Positions 34,000-45,953 of a DNA stretch of 64,000 bases are shown here, piece by piece. The notes beneath the pieces are model-generated. The model had not been told where the DNA came from and made no database searches. It saw nothing but the letters and a program-made list of their open reading frames with translations. This stretch comes from Triglochin maritima. Its lineage: Eukaryota > Streptophyta > Magnoliopsida > Alismatales > Juncaginaceae. Position numbers and translations under genes: made by a program. The DNA is taken from positions 447,501 through 511,500 of the forward strand of contig OY821792.1 of NCBI GenBank assembly GCA_963682175.1, in the 5' to 3' direction. Each line of letters opens with the position of its first letter. Position 1 is the stretch's first letter.

Positions 34000-35472
34000 T
34001 CAAAAGACCTCAAAAGGGAACATGACACCACGTGGGGCCAGAATATTCATGCGTGGGCCCCCTTCACAAAGAGCACAAGAAGAAATGAGAGGTTCATGAA
34101 TTGGACGCAAAGGCGTCTTATACAAAGGATCAAACTGAAAGAGCTTGAACCTCTCGAGAGTTTGGGAAATAGGGGGCAACGGAAGAAGAGTTTCTCCCGT
34201 TACGGTGCTGAAGTTATGATCGTCAATCCAAACTCTCCAACCAACTGGCTGGTGCGTCGGAGCGAGGTCAGGAGCCTCGTTAGGCAAGTCCGACTCAACA
34301 GGTAAACATAAAATGGGTCTCATACCCAAGGTATCCTCCAAGGAACTCCTAATACCCTCATGAGCACTGTAGTCGTTTGATGTTCCATCATTTCCAAGAT
34401 GATCAGGAACGATAGTGAGAGGCAAACTCTCATCAGGTTGTTTGAAATTGAGGGTGCTAGGGAGCTCTTGCTCCACCGGAAGTGAGTCCTTAAGAGGCAC
34501 AACATGAAGATCATGTGGCTCAAGGGCCACGGGGCACGAAGATAAGACACAATCCTGGGCCGACTCATGATGAAATTGGTCAATGTGTATCGAATCCTCC
34601 ACTAAGTGATCGTGAATTGAAACCCCAAGTCCTTCAGACTGACTAGGAGTTTGGCTTTGACAGATTGTGCTTTGAATTTGTGGATGTGGTGGTGGTTCGA
34701 TATCAAAAGGTGGATCCTCATGTTGACACGAAAAGTTACTCTCCTTACGTTCACCTAATTGTTGTATCATTTGACTCAAATGCGATGTTATATTTTGTAC
34801 GGATCGTTGAGTGGATTCCATGTACGTAAGGAAAGTTTGTTCCAAGGAATTAGGTACGTGGTCAACTATGAGGTCCAAGTTTGAGCTTGTGAAATTATGG
34901 GATTGGGTGTTGATGGGCTGAGAATAATGATTTGACGTGGGGAGTTGGTAGAATTCTGGGTATTCGGGAGGAGGATACTGAGGTGAAAATGAAGTATAAG
35001 AATTTGGATAGGAATTGTTTCTCCACGAATCCATCACTCTCGGGTTGTACGCGGATGCGTAATAGTCATTTTGAGCGTCTTGGGAAAAAGTATGCTCATA
35101 CTCAGGCTCTGGGGGAACATAAGGGCATTCCCTGATAACATGACCACTCAACCCACAACAGTCGCACGGTACGGCTACTGGAGCCACCGGTGCACTCATG
35201 TTGTCTGTCCTACGCATGAAGGAGGCAAAAGTTTGTTGTAATGTCTCAGTTTGTTGACCAGCATATGATCCGACATAACTAGATTGTGGTCTAGCAGTCG
35301 GTGCCTCTCTCATGTTACCCCAATATAAAGATTGCTCAGTCATACAATTAGGATTGTCCCAACCATATGGGGTGTTAGTCTGAGCCACCCCAGGTTGCAA
35401 GGTTTTAGAATACCAGGAAGCATTGTTCTGGTCCCAACAATGATATGGATGGTTGCTCATGTAACCATCCAT
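34000..35472 (-). CDS. Gag-like protein of non-autonomous gypsy, unit 1
   Basis: An open frame of 490 codons starts at ATG 35472; an in-frame TGA lies five codons upstream. A retroviral-type zinc knuckle, C-X2-C-X4-H-X4-C, is at residues 103-116 (CDCCGLSGHVIREC). After it come a Tyr/Pro/Ser-rich stretch (AYNPRVMDSWRNNSYPNSY) and a short heptad-like helix (SLEQTFLTYMESTQRSVQ...LSQMIQQLGER). This order resembles the C-terminal half of Athila-type gag. The usual N-terminal capsid-like domain is not recognisable. The last 200 residues are acidic, proline-rich and unassigned. No pol domain follows; 32729-33999 is non-coding. If expressed it could assemble with capsids of an autonomous relative. 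Confidence 0.75.
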   Translation of the reverse strand: MDGYMSNHPYHCWDQNNASWYSKTLQPGVAQTNTPYGWDNPNCMTEQSLYWGNMREAPTARPQSSYVGSYAGQQTETLQQTFASFMRRTDNMSAPVAPVAVPCDCCGLSGHVIRECPYVPPEPEYEHTFSQDAQNDYYASAYNPRVMDSWRNNSYPNSYTSFSPQYPPPEYPEFYQLPTSNHYSQPINTQSHNFTSSNLDLIVDHVPNSLEQTFLTYMESTQRSVQNITSHLSQMIQQLGERKESNFSCQHEDPPFDIEPPPHPQIQSTICQSQTPSQSEGLGVSIHDHLVEDSIHIDQFHHESAQDCVLSSCPVALEPHDLHVVPLKDSLPVEQELPSTLNFKQPDESLPLTIVPDHLGNDGTSNDYSAHEGIRSSLEDTLGMRPILCLPVESDLPNEAPDLAPTHQPVGWRVWIDDHNFSTVTGETLLPLPPISQTLERFKLFQFDPLYKTPLRPIHEPLISSCALCEGGPRMNILAPRGVMFPFEVF

Positions 35473-36551
35473 CAAAACACTCTTGAGTCAAGTACTCTTA
35501 CCCTTATGAGGCTAAGCAAGCACAAGTTCTCGACTCGACCCTAAAATGCTAATAGATAATGTAAAGGGGAGGAGACTAGAACGTATAAGTAGGTGAGAAG
35601 AAGATGACTCAGAGGAGAAGGGAAACTTAACTCTAAAGATAGATAAGAGGGTCGGTCAGAGGTTTCCTAAGAAAGCACGGTTCAAACAATCCTAGACCTA
35701 GTGTCGCTTAGATCTAGACGACTCCTAACTGGTTGAGTCGAATTGATTTGCTTGATTCACCTCCCTCACCAATCAAACCAAGTTGGCCAGTTAGTGTATA
35801 GCTAGTGGGGGCGCTTCCGACAGAGTCGGTGCCAATTAGACAACCACGTCGCTTGGAAGACTTTCGTCAACACAAAAACACTTTCTAGACACCAAATTGA
35901 ATTCAATTAGCTTCAGGTCATAACAAGTCAAACCAATCTCCTCCTTAATTGAGTCCGAGTCCTTAGGGGTCAATGTCTAATTGATTTTAATTTTAGGCTT
36001 GGGTGACACTTGAGGATTGTGATTTGTGGGCCACAGAAGGGTGATGAAATCCCCACCGTATCTTTTCCTATGGAGTTGCCCTTAAGATAGTTTAACTTAG
36101 ATCTAACAAAGATAGTCAAACAATGGTCTTTTTAATGGGGGCAATTGCAAGGTTGTATGCAAATTAAATTATATGCTTAAATGCAGTCGTTAAAAACCGC
36201 GATACGTACCTTGTCTCCAGCACTCTTCAACAAAAATAATTTACAATAATTTAGCAAGAATAATGCAAACAAAACATTATATGATGCATGCACTAAGGTC
36301 TTTCTAATTTTGCCAATTTTTAGGTCAGAGTTGAGTTATTGCTTATTATGGAATTTTTGACCCTAACACGTGCAATTCTACGAAAGGAAACTTTTCGAAA
36401 ATTCAGATTATACGAGAAAGGCAAGAAAAGTTACCTCCGCAATGCTCAGACAGGTTCGCCGCCTGCTCTCGGCATTTTCCAGTAGCTCAATGCGACCAAT
36501 CCACGATGTAGACGACCTCAGAGAAAAATGACGCCCAGAAGCCTTACTGGT

Positions 36552-36600
36552 GCGGCGAATTCGCCGCAAGTTGTTCTTCAGGTGCGGCGATTTCGCCGCT
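36552..36600. repeat. Paired GCGGCG palindromes in leader
   Basis: GCGGCGAATTCGCCGC (36552-36567) is a perfect 16-base palindrome, followed by a second near-palindrome GCGGCGATTTCGCCGC. The pair recurs in units 2 and 3 and, as GCGGCGGATTCGCCGC plus a damaged partner, inside each LTR (for example 37415-37461). Confidence 0.85.
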
Positions 36601-36735
36601 CGTTTAGCTCCAAATGTGCCCGGATTTCTCCGCGCACTCTGTTGTCCCCTGAAACACAAATCCAAATACTTAGATTGCGCACAAGATAAACAGGATAAAA
36701 TCGAAAACACAAAAACAACAAAAATCTGCGTCGCC

Positions 36736-36753
36736 TCCCCGGCAACGGCGCCA
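36736..36753 (-). promoter_or_regulatory. Primer binding site (tRNA-Asp), unit 1
   Basis: On the minus strand, TGGCGCCGTTGCCGGGGA lies a few bases after the LTR end. It is complementary to the 3' end of plant tRNA-Asp, as in Athila/Tat elements. Equivalent sites lie at about 41977-41994 and 47217-47234. Confidence 0.85.
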
Positions 36754-36759
36754 AAAACT

Positions 36760-37956
36760 TGATGAGAATTAAATTTATACCGCAAGTGCACGGCGTCAAT
36801 GGAGACGTGGCAAATACGGGTCGAACACAAGGAGGGAGAGATTATGTTATTAGTGTGATTTTTGATTAAGGGGAAATGAGAGAAGAATTAAGTTTGGTTT
36901 TGAGATTTTTGGGTTTTAGTTATTTAAAGCAAGAAACAAAAACAATTAAAACTAAAGCAAGAACAAAGAAGTGAATTCCGTTGGGTGGAGGATTAGATTT
37001 AAGGTTTAGATTAGAGAATTTAGAAACTTATAATAAATCATATTAGTTATGAAGCATTACATGATAAATGATTTAACATAAACTCAAGTAATCAAAATAA
37101 ACTAACACGAAATTAAAATAATAACATTCATTCATCTTCTCTTCACCCTAATCCGTCACCTCCACCCTTTGGAAGGAGTTAGAAACTCATAGAGGGAGGA
37201 AGAAGGGGTCCTAGAGGCATTACAAAAGAAAACTAAAAACACAAAATAAAAGAAACAGAATTTTATTGCTAAATTATGGAACAAAAGGAAGAACTCCTCA
37301 CAACATCGTTCTCGGGGCTATTTATAGCCGATACAAGGGACCTAAGCATGAAATAAGAAAGTACACGCGTCAACACGCAACCGGTAAAATTTTTAGAGCA
37401 TTAATCTAATTTGGTGCGGCGGATTCGCCGCAATTTGCTCTTGAGGTGCGGCGGAATCGCCACCTTTTTGGCTCCGAATCGACCCGGATTTTTCCTGTGT
37501 GTTTATGGTATGATTTCAATGTCATTTGCGCGTCTGGATTGATTCTTGCATATCTTTGGAGATCCGAATTAATTTCTTCATATATTTGGAGATCCACATT
37601 GATTTTTCTTTATATTTTCTCTGTAATAATAAAAGCTACTCGTGATTTGCAATTAGGTCCTTGACTTTTTGCAATTAAGTCCCCGGCTACTTTTGTGCTT
37701 AAGTCCTTGTTCTTTTCGTAATTAGGACTTGAATGCTTTTATGCTTGGATACATTTCCATTTGAAACCCGATAAACTTGAACTTGGTCTTTATGATAGAA
37801 ATGAGTCTTTTGTACGCGTTTATGCTCGGGATGTGGGTAATTTGCATTCAGGTCCCTGTATTCTGTAAATAAGACTAAACACATACCTTAGTAGCATTTA
37901 TTGATGCAAAAGTAATCTAAATGAAAGACATATGATGCAATGTATGCAATGCATCA
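36760..37956 (-). repeat. Gypsy LTR 2 (shared, inner)
   Basis: This 1197-bp LTR is shared by units 1 and 2. TATAAATA is at 37319-37326 and AATAAA at 37262-37267, both minus strand. It has TCTCTGTAAT where the outer LTRs have TCTCCGTAAT. Confidence 0.92.
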
Positions 37957-39240
37957 AATACCCCCACACCTAGATTTTGCTAGTCCCTAGCAAAACAGAA
38001 TATAAAAGAAATGAAAACAGGGAAATCCTAACTCACTTTCGTAGGAATCACGGTTGCACTTAGCATGTGCAACAAGCCTTTAAACCTCCAGGTTGCCTTA
38101 GAGGACGAGTTTTGTCTCGTGAGGGTTTTCAGTTGACACACCCACAAAGTCTTAATTCAACATTCCATTAATAGCTCTTAATATTTATGCCTTAACCTTA
38201 TACATCTCACTTAAAGTTCTCGCATGCTCATTATACAGTTCTAACTTATAAAAAGTTTGACTTGGTCTTTATTCCTCCACATTCACACCACTAACCCCTC
38301 TACACATGTTATCACATAAATTATTTTGCACGCCTCCTCTGGTGGTGAAGTATCATTTGGATCAACCATGGCATGGATCATTCCTTTAGCTTTGGGCCTT
38401 GAGTATCTTAAAGTATTTTTTTTTTTCCTTTTTCCGTGATTCAACACATTTGCTTTTCTTTTTAACACTTATACCATTTTTGCATTCGTGTAGCGAGTTT
38501 GGTCGATAATCCCGAGCTGGCAGACTCAAGTTACCGGGTTTCAAGATACCCCTACGGACCAGTGACTCGAAGACTTGGGCTTTTGTAATTATTTTGCAAA
38601 ATGTGTTTTCCTCACTTTATTTTTATTTTATTTTACTTTTATTTTCCTCAATGCTTAATTGCTATTAGAAGTCCACACTTCCCGGTATATTTTCCTCAAC
38701 CTCTGCTTTTTATCAACCACTTCAAAGATTTGATTCATCCAATTTAAGTGCATACATGTCTTACAAGGGCCATGGGTTATTTCTTTGGAACTTAGATTTA
38801 TGTCATAATTTCTACAAGCAGAACTATATAATAAGGAACAAAAACTTAATGCAATTTGTACACGGGTTTTGGCAGTTCAATCTTAAGCTATGTCATAGAA
38901 TATTGAATTTTTTTTTTATTATTTTTTTTTATTTAAAATAAAGCAGAGCAGAAAATCAAATAGATAGATATGTAAATATATAAACCCCCCCACACCTAAA
39001 TCATGCATTGTCCTCAATGTATGCGAGCAAGATACTACATGGATTTATGCATGAAAAAGGAAAGATCTCACCAACGTGAAGTACAAAGGAAAGTTCATGG
39101 CTCTGTTGATGGACAAAAACCCGAATTCCCTCAAAAACCTGTGAGATGCTAAAGAAGGGATAAAAACAATTTTTTTTTTTTTTTTACTTATTGTTATACA
39201 AATATAACTATGTACAAACATAAGTTCCCATCTTCATTTG

Positions 39241-40713
39241 TCAAAAGACCTCAAAAGGGAACATGACACCACGTGGGGCCAGAATATTCATGCGTGGGCC
39301 CCCTTCACAAAGAGCACAAGAAGAAATGAGAGGTTCATGAATTGGACGCAAAGGCGTCTTATACAAAGGATCAAACTGAAAGAGCTTGAACCTCTCGAGA
39401 GTTTGGGAAATAGGGGGCAACGGAAGAAGAGTTTCTCCCGTTACGGTGCTGAAGTTATGATCGTCAATCCAAACTCTCCAACCAACTGGCTGGTGCGTCG
39501 GAGCGAGGTCAGGAGCCTCGTTAGGCAAGTCCGACTCAACAGGTAAACATAAAATGGGTCTCATACCCAAGGTATCCTCCAAGGAACTCCTAATACCCTC
39601 ATGAGCACTGTAGTCGTTTGATGTTCCATCATTTCCAAGATGATCAGGAACGATAGTGAGAGGCAAACTCTCATCAGGTTGTTTGAAATTGAGGGTGCTA
39701 GGGAGCTCTTGCTCCACCGGAAGTGAGTCCTTAAGAGGCACAACATGAAGATCATGTGGCTCAAGGGCCACGGGGCACGAAGATAAGACACAATCCTGGG
39801 CCGACTCATGATGAAATTGGTCAATGTGTATCGAATCCTCCACTAAGTGATCGTGAATTGAAACCCCAAGTCCTTCAGACTGACTAGGAGTTTGGCTTTG
39901 ACAGATTGTGCTTTGAATTTGTGGATGTGGTGGTGGTTCGATATCAAAAGGTGGATCCTCATGTTGACACGAAAAGTTACTCTCCTTACGTTCACCTAAT
40001 TGTTGTATCATTTGACTCAAATGCGATGTTATATTTTGTACGGATCGTTGAGTGGATTCCATGTACGTAAGGAAAGTTTGTTCCAAGGAATTAGGTACGT
40101 GGTCAACTATGAGGTCCAAGTTTGAGCTTGTGAAATTATGGGATTGGGTGTTGATGGGCTGAGAATAATGATTTGACGTGGGGAGTTGGTAGAATTCTGG
40201 GTATTCGGGAGGAGGATACTGAGGTGAAAATGAAGTATAAGAATTTGGATAGGAATTGTTTCTCCACGAATCCATCACTCTCGGGTTGTACGCGGATGCG
40301 TAATAGTCATTTTGAGCGTCTTGGGAAAAAGTATGCTCATACTCAGGCTCTGGGGGAACATAAGGGCATTCCCTGATAACATGACCACTCAACCCACAAC
40401 AGTCGCACGGTACGGCTACTGGAGCCACCGGTGCACTCATGTTGTCTGTCCTACGCATGAAGGAGGCAAAAGTTTGTTGTAATGTCTCAGTTTGTTGACC
40501 AGCATATGATCCGACATAACTAGATTGTGGTCTAGCAGTCGGTGCCTCTCTCATGTTACCCCAATATAAAGATTGCTCAGTCATACAATTAGGATTGTCC
40601 CAACCATATGGGGTGTTAGTCTGAGCCACCCCAGGTTGCAAGGTTTTAGAATACCAGGAAGCATTGTTCTGGTCCCAACAATGATATGGATGGTTGCTCA
40701 TGTAACCATCCAT
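39241..40713 (-). CDS. Gag-like protein of non-autonomous gypsy, unit 2
   Basis: The protein is identical by eye to the unit 1 gag-like protein, 490 codons, with the same zinc knuckle and the same upstream stop. Strict conservation over three units means either very recent copying or ongoing conversion, not necessarily selection. Confidence 0.75.
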   Translation of the reverse strand: MDGYMSNHPYHCWDQNNASWYSKTLQPGVAQTNTPYGWDNPNCMTEQSLYWGNMREAPTARPQSSYVGSYAGQQTETLQQTFASFMRRTDNMSAPVAPVAVPCDCCGLSGHVIRECPYVPPEPEYEHTFSQDAQNDYYASAYNPRVMDSWRNNSYPNSYTSFSPQYPPPEYPEFYQLPTSNHYSQPINTQSHNFTSSNLDLIVDHVPNSLEQTFLTYMESTQRSVQNITSHLSQMIQQLGERKESNFSCQHEDPPFDIEPPPHPQIQSTICQSQTPSQSEGLGVSIHDHLVEDSIHIDQFHHESAQDCVLSSCPVALEPHDLHVVPLKDSLPVEQELPSTLNFKQPDESLPLTIVPDHLGNDGTSNDYSAHEGIRSSLEDTLGMRPILCLPVESDLPNEAPDLAPTHQPVGWRVWIDDHNFSTVTGETLLPLPPISQTLERFKLFQFDPLYKTPLRPIHEPLISSCALCEGGPRMNILAPRGVMFPFEVF

Positions 40714-42000
40714 CAAAACACTCTTGAGTCAAGTACTCTTACCCTTATGAGGCTAAGCAAGCACAAGTTCTCGACTCGACCCTAAAATGCTAATAGATAA
40801 TGTAAAGGGGAGGAGACTAGAACGTATAAGTAGGTGAGAAGAAGATGACTCAGAGGAGAAGGGAAACTTAACTCTAAAGATAGATAAGAGGGTCGGTCAG
40901 AGGTTTCCTAAGAAAGCACGGTTCAAACAATCCTAGACCTAGTGTCGCTTAGATCTAGACGACTCCTAACTGGTTGAGTCGAATTGATTTGCTTGATTCA
41001 CCTCCCTCACCAATCAAACCAAGTTGGCCAGTTAGTGTATAGCTAGTGGGGGCGCTTCCGACAGAGTCGGTGCCAATTAGACAACCACGTCGCTTGGAAG
41101 ACTTTCGTCAACACAAAAACACTTTCTAGACACCAAATTGAATTCAATTAGCTTCAGGTCATAACAAGTCAAACCAATCTCCTCCTTAATTGAGTCCGAG
41201 TCCTTAGGGGTCAATGTCTAATTGATTTTAATTTTAGGCTTGGGTGACACTTGAGGATTGTGATTTGTGGGCCACAGAAGGGTGATGAAATCCCCACCGT
41301 ATCTTTTCCTATGGAGTTGCCCTTAAGATAGTTTAACTTAGATCTAACAAAGATAGTCAAACAATGGTCTTTTTAATGGGGGCAATTGCAAGGTTGTATG
41401 CAAATTAAATTATATGCTTAAATGCAGTCGTTAAAAACCGCGATACGTACCTTGTCTCCAGCACTCTTCAACAAAAATAATTTACAATAATTTAGCAAGA
41501 ATAATGCAAACAAAACATTATATGATGCATGCACTAAGGTCTTTCTAATTTTGCCAATTTTTAGGTCAGAGTTGAGTTATTGCTTATTATGGAATTTTTG
41601 ACCCTAACACGTGCAATTCTACGAAAGGAAACTTTTCGAAAATTCAGATTATACGAGAAAGGCAAGAAAAGTTACCTCCGCAATGCTCAGACAGGTTCGC
41701 CGCCTGCTCTCGGCATTTTCCAGTAGCTCAATGCGACCAATCCACGATGTAGACGACCTCAGAGAAAAATGACGCCCAGAAGCCTTACTGGTGCGGCGAA
41801 TTCGCCGCAAGTTGTTCTTCAGGTGCGGCGATTTCGCCGCTCGTTTAGCTCCAAATGTGCCCGGATTTCTCCGCGCACTCTGTTGTCCCCTGAAACACAA
41901 ATCCAAATACTTAGATTGCGCACAAGATAAACAGGATAAAATCGAAAACACAAAAACAACAAAAATCTGCGTCGCCTCCCCGGCAACGGCGCCAAAAACT

Positions 42001-43197
42001 TGATGAGAATTAAATTTATACCGCAAGTGCACGGCGTCAATGGAGACGTGGCAAATACGGGTCGAACACAAGGAGGGAGAGATTATGTTATTAGTGTGAT
42101 TTTTGATTAAGGGGAAATGAGAGAAGAATTAAGTTTGGTTTTGAGATTTTTGGGTTTTAGTTATTTAAAGCAAGAAACAAAAACAATTAAAACTAAAGCA
42201 AGAACAAAGAAGTGAATTCCGTTGGGTGGAGGATTAGATTTAAGGTTTAGATTAGAGAATTTAGAAACTTATAATAAATCATATTAGTTATGAAGCATTA
42301 CATGATAAATGATTTAACATAAACTCAAGTAATCAAAATAAACTAACACGAAATTAAAATAATAACATTCATTCATCTTCTCTTCACCCTAATCCGTCAC
42401 CTCCACCCTTTGGAAGGAGTTAGAAACTCATAGAGGGAGGAAGAAGGGGTCCTAGAGGCATTACAAAAGAAAACTAAAAACACAAAATAAAAGAAACAGA
42501 ATTTTATTGCTAAATTATGGAACAAAAGGAAGAACTCCTCACAACATCGTTCTCGGGGCTATTTATAGCCGATACAAGGGACCTAAGCATGAAATAAGAA
42601 AGTACACGCGTCAACACGCAACCGGTAAAATTTTTAGAGCATTAATCTAATTTGGTGCGGCGGATTCGCCGCAATTTGCTCTTGAGGTGCGGCGGAATCG
42701 CCACCTTTTTGGCTCCGAATCGACCCGGATTTTTCCTGTGTGTTTATGGTATGATTTCAATGTCATTTGCGCGTCTGGATTGATTCTTGCATATCTTTGG
42801 AGATCCGAATTAATTTCTTCATATATTTGGAGATCCACATTGATTTTTCTTTATATTTTCTCTGTAATAATAAAAGCTACTCGTGATTTGCAATTAGGTC
42901 CTTGACTTTTTGCAATTAAGTCCCCGGCTACTTTTGTGCTTAAGTCCTTGTTCTTTTCGTAATTAGGACTTGAATGCTTTTATGCTTGGATACATTTCCA
43001 TTTGAAACCCGATAAACTTGAACTTGGTCTTTATGATAGAAATGAGTCTTTTGTACGCGTTTATGCTCGGGATGTGGGTAATTTGCATTCAGGTCCCTGT
43101 ATTCTGTAAATAAGACTAAACACATACCTTAGTAGCATTTATTGATGCAAAAGTAATCTAAATGAAAGACATATGATGCAATGTATGCAATGCATCA
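42001..43197 (-). repeat. Gypsy LTR 3 (shared, inner)
   Basis: This 1197-bp LTR is shared by units 2 and 3. It carries the TCTCTGTAAT variant also seen in LTR 2 and matches it at every place compared. Confidence 0.92.
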
Positions 43198-44480
43198 AAT
43201 ACCCCCACACCTAGATTTTGCTAGTCCCTAGCAAAACAGAATATAAAAGAAATGAAAACAGGGAAATCCTAACTCACTTTCGTAGGAATCACGGTTGCAC
43301 TTAGCATGTGCAACAAGCCTTTAAACCTCCAGGTTGCCTTAGAGGACGAGTTTTGTCTCGTGAGGGTTTTCAGTTGACACACCCACAAAGTCTTAATTCA
43401 ACATTCCATTAATAGCTCTTAATATTTATGCCTTAACCTTATACATCTCACTTAAAGTTCTCGCATGCTCATTATACAGTTCTAACTTATAAAAAGTTTG
43501 ACTTGGTCTTTATTCCTCCACATTCACACCACTAACCCCTCTACACATGTTATCACATAAATTATTTTGCACGCCTCCTCTGGTGGTGAAGTATCATTTG
43601 GATCAACCATGGCATGGATCATTCCTTTAGCTTTGGGCCTTGAGTATCTTAAAGTATTTTTTTTTTTCCTTTTTCCGTGATTCAACACATTTGCTTTTCT
43701 TTTTAACACTTATACCATTTTTGCATTCGTGTAGCGAGTTTGGTCGATAATCCCGAGCTGGCAGACTCAAGTTACCGGGTTTCAAGATACCCCTACGGAC
43801 CAGTGACTCGAAGACTTGGGCTTTTGTAATTATTTTGCAAAATGTGTTTTCCTCACTTTATTTTTATTTTATTTTACTTTTATTTTCCTCAAGGCTTAAT
43901 TGCTATTAGAAGTCCACACTTCCCGGTATATTTTCCTCAACCTCTGCTTTTTATCAACCACTTCAAAGATTTGATTCATCCAATTTAAGTGCATACATGT
44001 CTTACAAGGGCCATGGGTTATTTCTTTGGAACTTAGATTTATGTCATAATTTCTACAAGCAGAACTATATAATAAGGAACAAAAACTTAATGCAATTTGT
44101 ACACGGGTTTTGGCAGTTCAATCTTAAGCTATGTCATAGAATATTGAATTTTTTTTTTATTATTTTTTTTATTTAAAATAAAGCAGAGCAGAAAATCAAA
44201 TAGATAGATATGTAAATATATAAACCCCCCCACACCTAAATCATGCATTGTCCTCAATGTATGCGAGCAAGATACTACATGGATTTATGCATGAAAAAGG
44301 AAAGATCTCACCAACGTGAAGTACAAAGGAAAGTTCATGGCTCTGTTGATGGACAAAAACCCGAATTCCCTCAAAAACCTGTGAGATGCTAAAGAAGGGA
44401 TAAAAACAATTTTTTTTTTTTTTTTACTTATTGTTATACAAATATAACTATGTACAAACATAAGTTCCCATCTTCATTTG

Positions 44481-45953
44481 TCAAAAGACCTCAAAAGGGA
44501 ACATGACACCACGTGGGGCCAGAATATTCATGCGTGGGCCCCCTTCACAAAGAGCACAAGAAGAAATGAGAGGTTCATGAATTGGACGCAAAGGCGTCTT
44601 ATACAAAGGATCAAACTGAAAGAGCTTGAACCTCTCGAGAGTTTGGGAAATAGGGGGCAACGGAAGAAGAGTTTCTCCCGTTACGGTGCTGAAGTTATGA
44701 TCGTCAATCCAAACTCTCCAACCAACTGGCTGGTGCGTCGGAGCGAGGTCAGGAGCCTCGTTAGGCAAGTCCGACTCAACAGGTAAACATAAAATGGGTC
44801 TCATACCCAAGGTATCCTCCAAGGAACTCCTAATACCCTCATGAGCACTGTAGTCGTTTGATGTTCCATCATTTCCAAGATGATCAGGAACGATAGTGAG
44901 AGGCAAACTCTCATCAGGTTGTTTGAAATTGAGGGTGCTAGGGAGCTCTTGCTCCACCGGAAGTGAGTCCTTAAGAGGCACAACATGAAGATCATGTGGC
45001 TCAAGGGCCACGGGGCACGAAGATAAGACACAATCCTGGGCCGACTCATGATGAAATTGGTCAATGTGTATCGAATCCTCCACTAAGTGATCGTGAATTG
45101 AAACCCCAAGTCCTTCAGACTGACTAGGAGTTTGGCTTTGACAGATTGTGCTTTGAATTTGTGGATGTGGTGGTGGTTCGATATCAAAAGGTGGATCCTC
45201 ATGTTGACACGAAAAGTTACTCTCCTTACGTTCACCTAATTGTTGTATCATTTGACTCAAATGCGATGTTATATTTTGTACGGATCGTTGAGTGGATTCC
45301 ATGTACGTAAGGAAAGTTTGTTCCAAGGAATTAGGTACGTGGTCAACTATGAGGTCCAAGTTTGAGCTTGTGAAATTATGGGATTGGGTGTTGATGGGCT
45401 GAGAATAATGATTTGACGTGGGGAGTTGGTAGAATTCTGGGTATTCGGGAGGAGGATACTGAGGTGAAAATGAAGTATAAGAATTTGGATAGGAATTGTT
45501 TCTCCACGAATCCATCACTCTCGGGTTGTACGCGGATGCGTAATAGTCATTTTGAGCGTCTTGGGAAAAAGTATGCTCATACTCAGGCTCTGGGGGAACA
45601 TAAGGGCATTCCCTGATAACATGACCACTCAACCCACAACAGTCGCACGGTACGGCTACTGGAGCCACCGGTGCACTCATGTTGTCTGTCCTACGCATGA
45701 AGGAGGCAAAAGTTTGTTGTAATGTCTCAGTTTGTTGACCAGCATATGATCCGACATAACTAGATTGTGGTCTAGCAGTCGGTGCCTCTCTCATGTTACC
45801 CCAATATAAAGATTGCTCAGTCATACAATTAGGATTGTCCCAACCATATGGGGTGTTAGTCTGAGCCACCCCAGGTTGCAAGGTTTTAGAATACCAGGAA
45901 GCATTGTTCTGGTCCCAACAATGATATGGATGGTTGCTCATGTAACCATCCAT
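44481..45953 (-). CDS. Gag-like protein of non-autonomous gypsy, unit 3
   Basis: Same 490-codon protein as units 1 and 2. The leader upstream of this copy has CATAGCAAG near 46400 where units 1 and 2 have CATAACAAG; the coding part shows no change by eye. Confidence 0.75.
   Translation of the reverse strand: MDGYMSNHPYHCWDQNNASWYSKTLQPGVAQTNTPYGWDNPNCMTEQSLYWGNMREAPTARPQSSYVGSYAGQQTETLQQTFASFMRRTDNMSAPVAPVAVPCDCCGLSGHVIRECPYVPPEPEYEHTFSQDAQNDYYASAYNPRVMDSWRNNSYPNSYTSFSPQYPPPEYPEFYQLPTSNHYSQPINTQSHNFTSSNLDLIVDHVPNSLEQTFLTYMESTQRSVQNITSHLSQMIQQLGERKESNFSCQHEDPPFDIEPPPHPQIQSTICQSQTPSQSEGLGVSIHDHLVEDSIHIDQFHHESAQDCVLSSCPVALEPHDLHVVPLKDSLPVEQELPSTLNFKQPDESLPLTIVPDHLGNDGTSNDYSAHEGIRSSLEDTLGMRPILCLPVESDLPNEAPDLAPTHQPVGWRVWIDDHNFSTVTGETLLPLPPISQTLERFKLFQFDPLYKTPLRPIHEPLISSCALCEGGPRMNILAPRGVMFPFEVF

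Noticed and set aside
34000..34305. Plus-strand frame opposite the gag-like gene, repeated in all three units
   Set aside because: Its recurrence follows from unit duplication; it is the shadow of the gag-like frame.
36408..36830. 140-codon minus-strand frame across the LTR-leader junction, repeated three times
   Set aside because: It crosses the primer binding site and LTR border, so it is untranslated element sequence.
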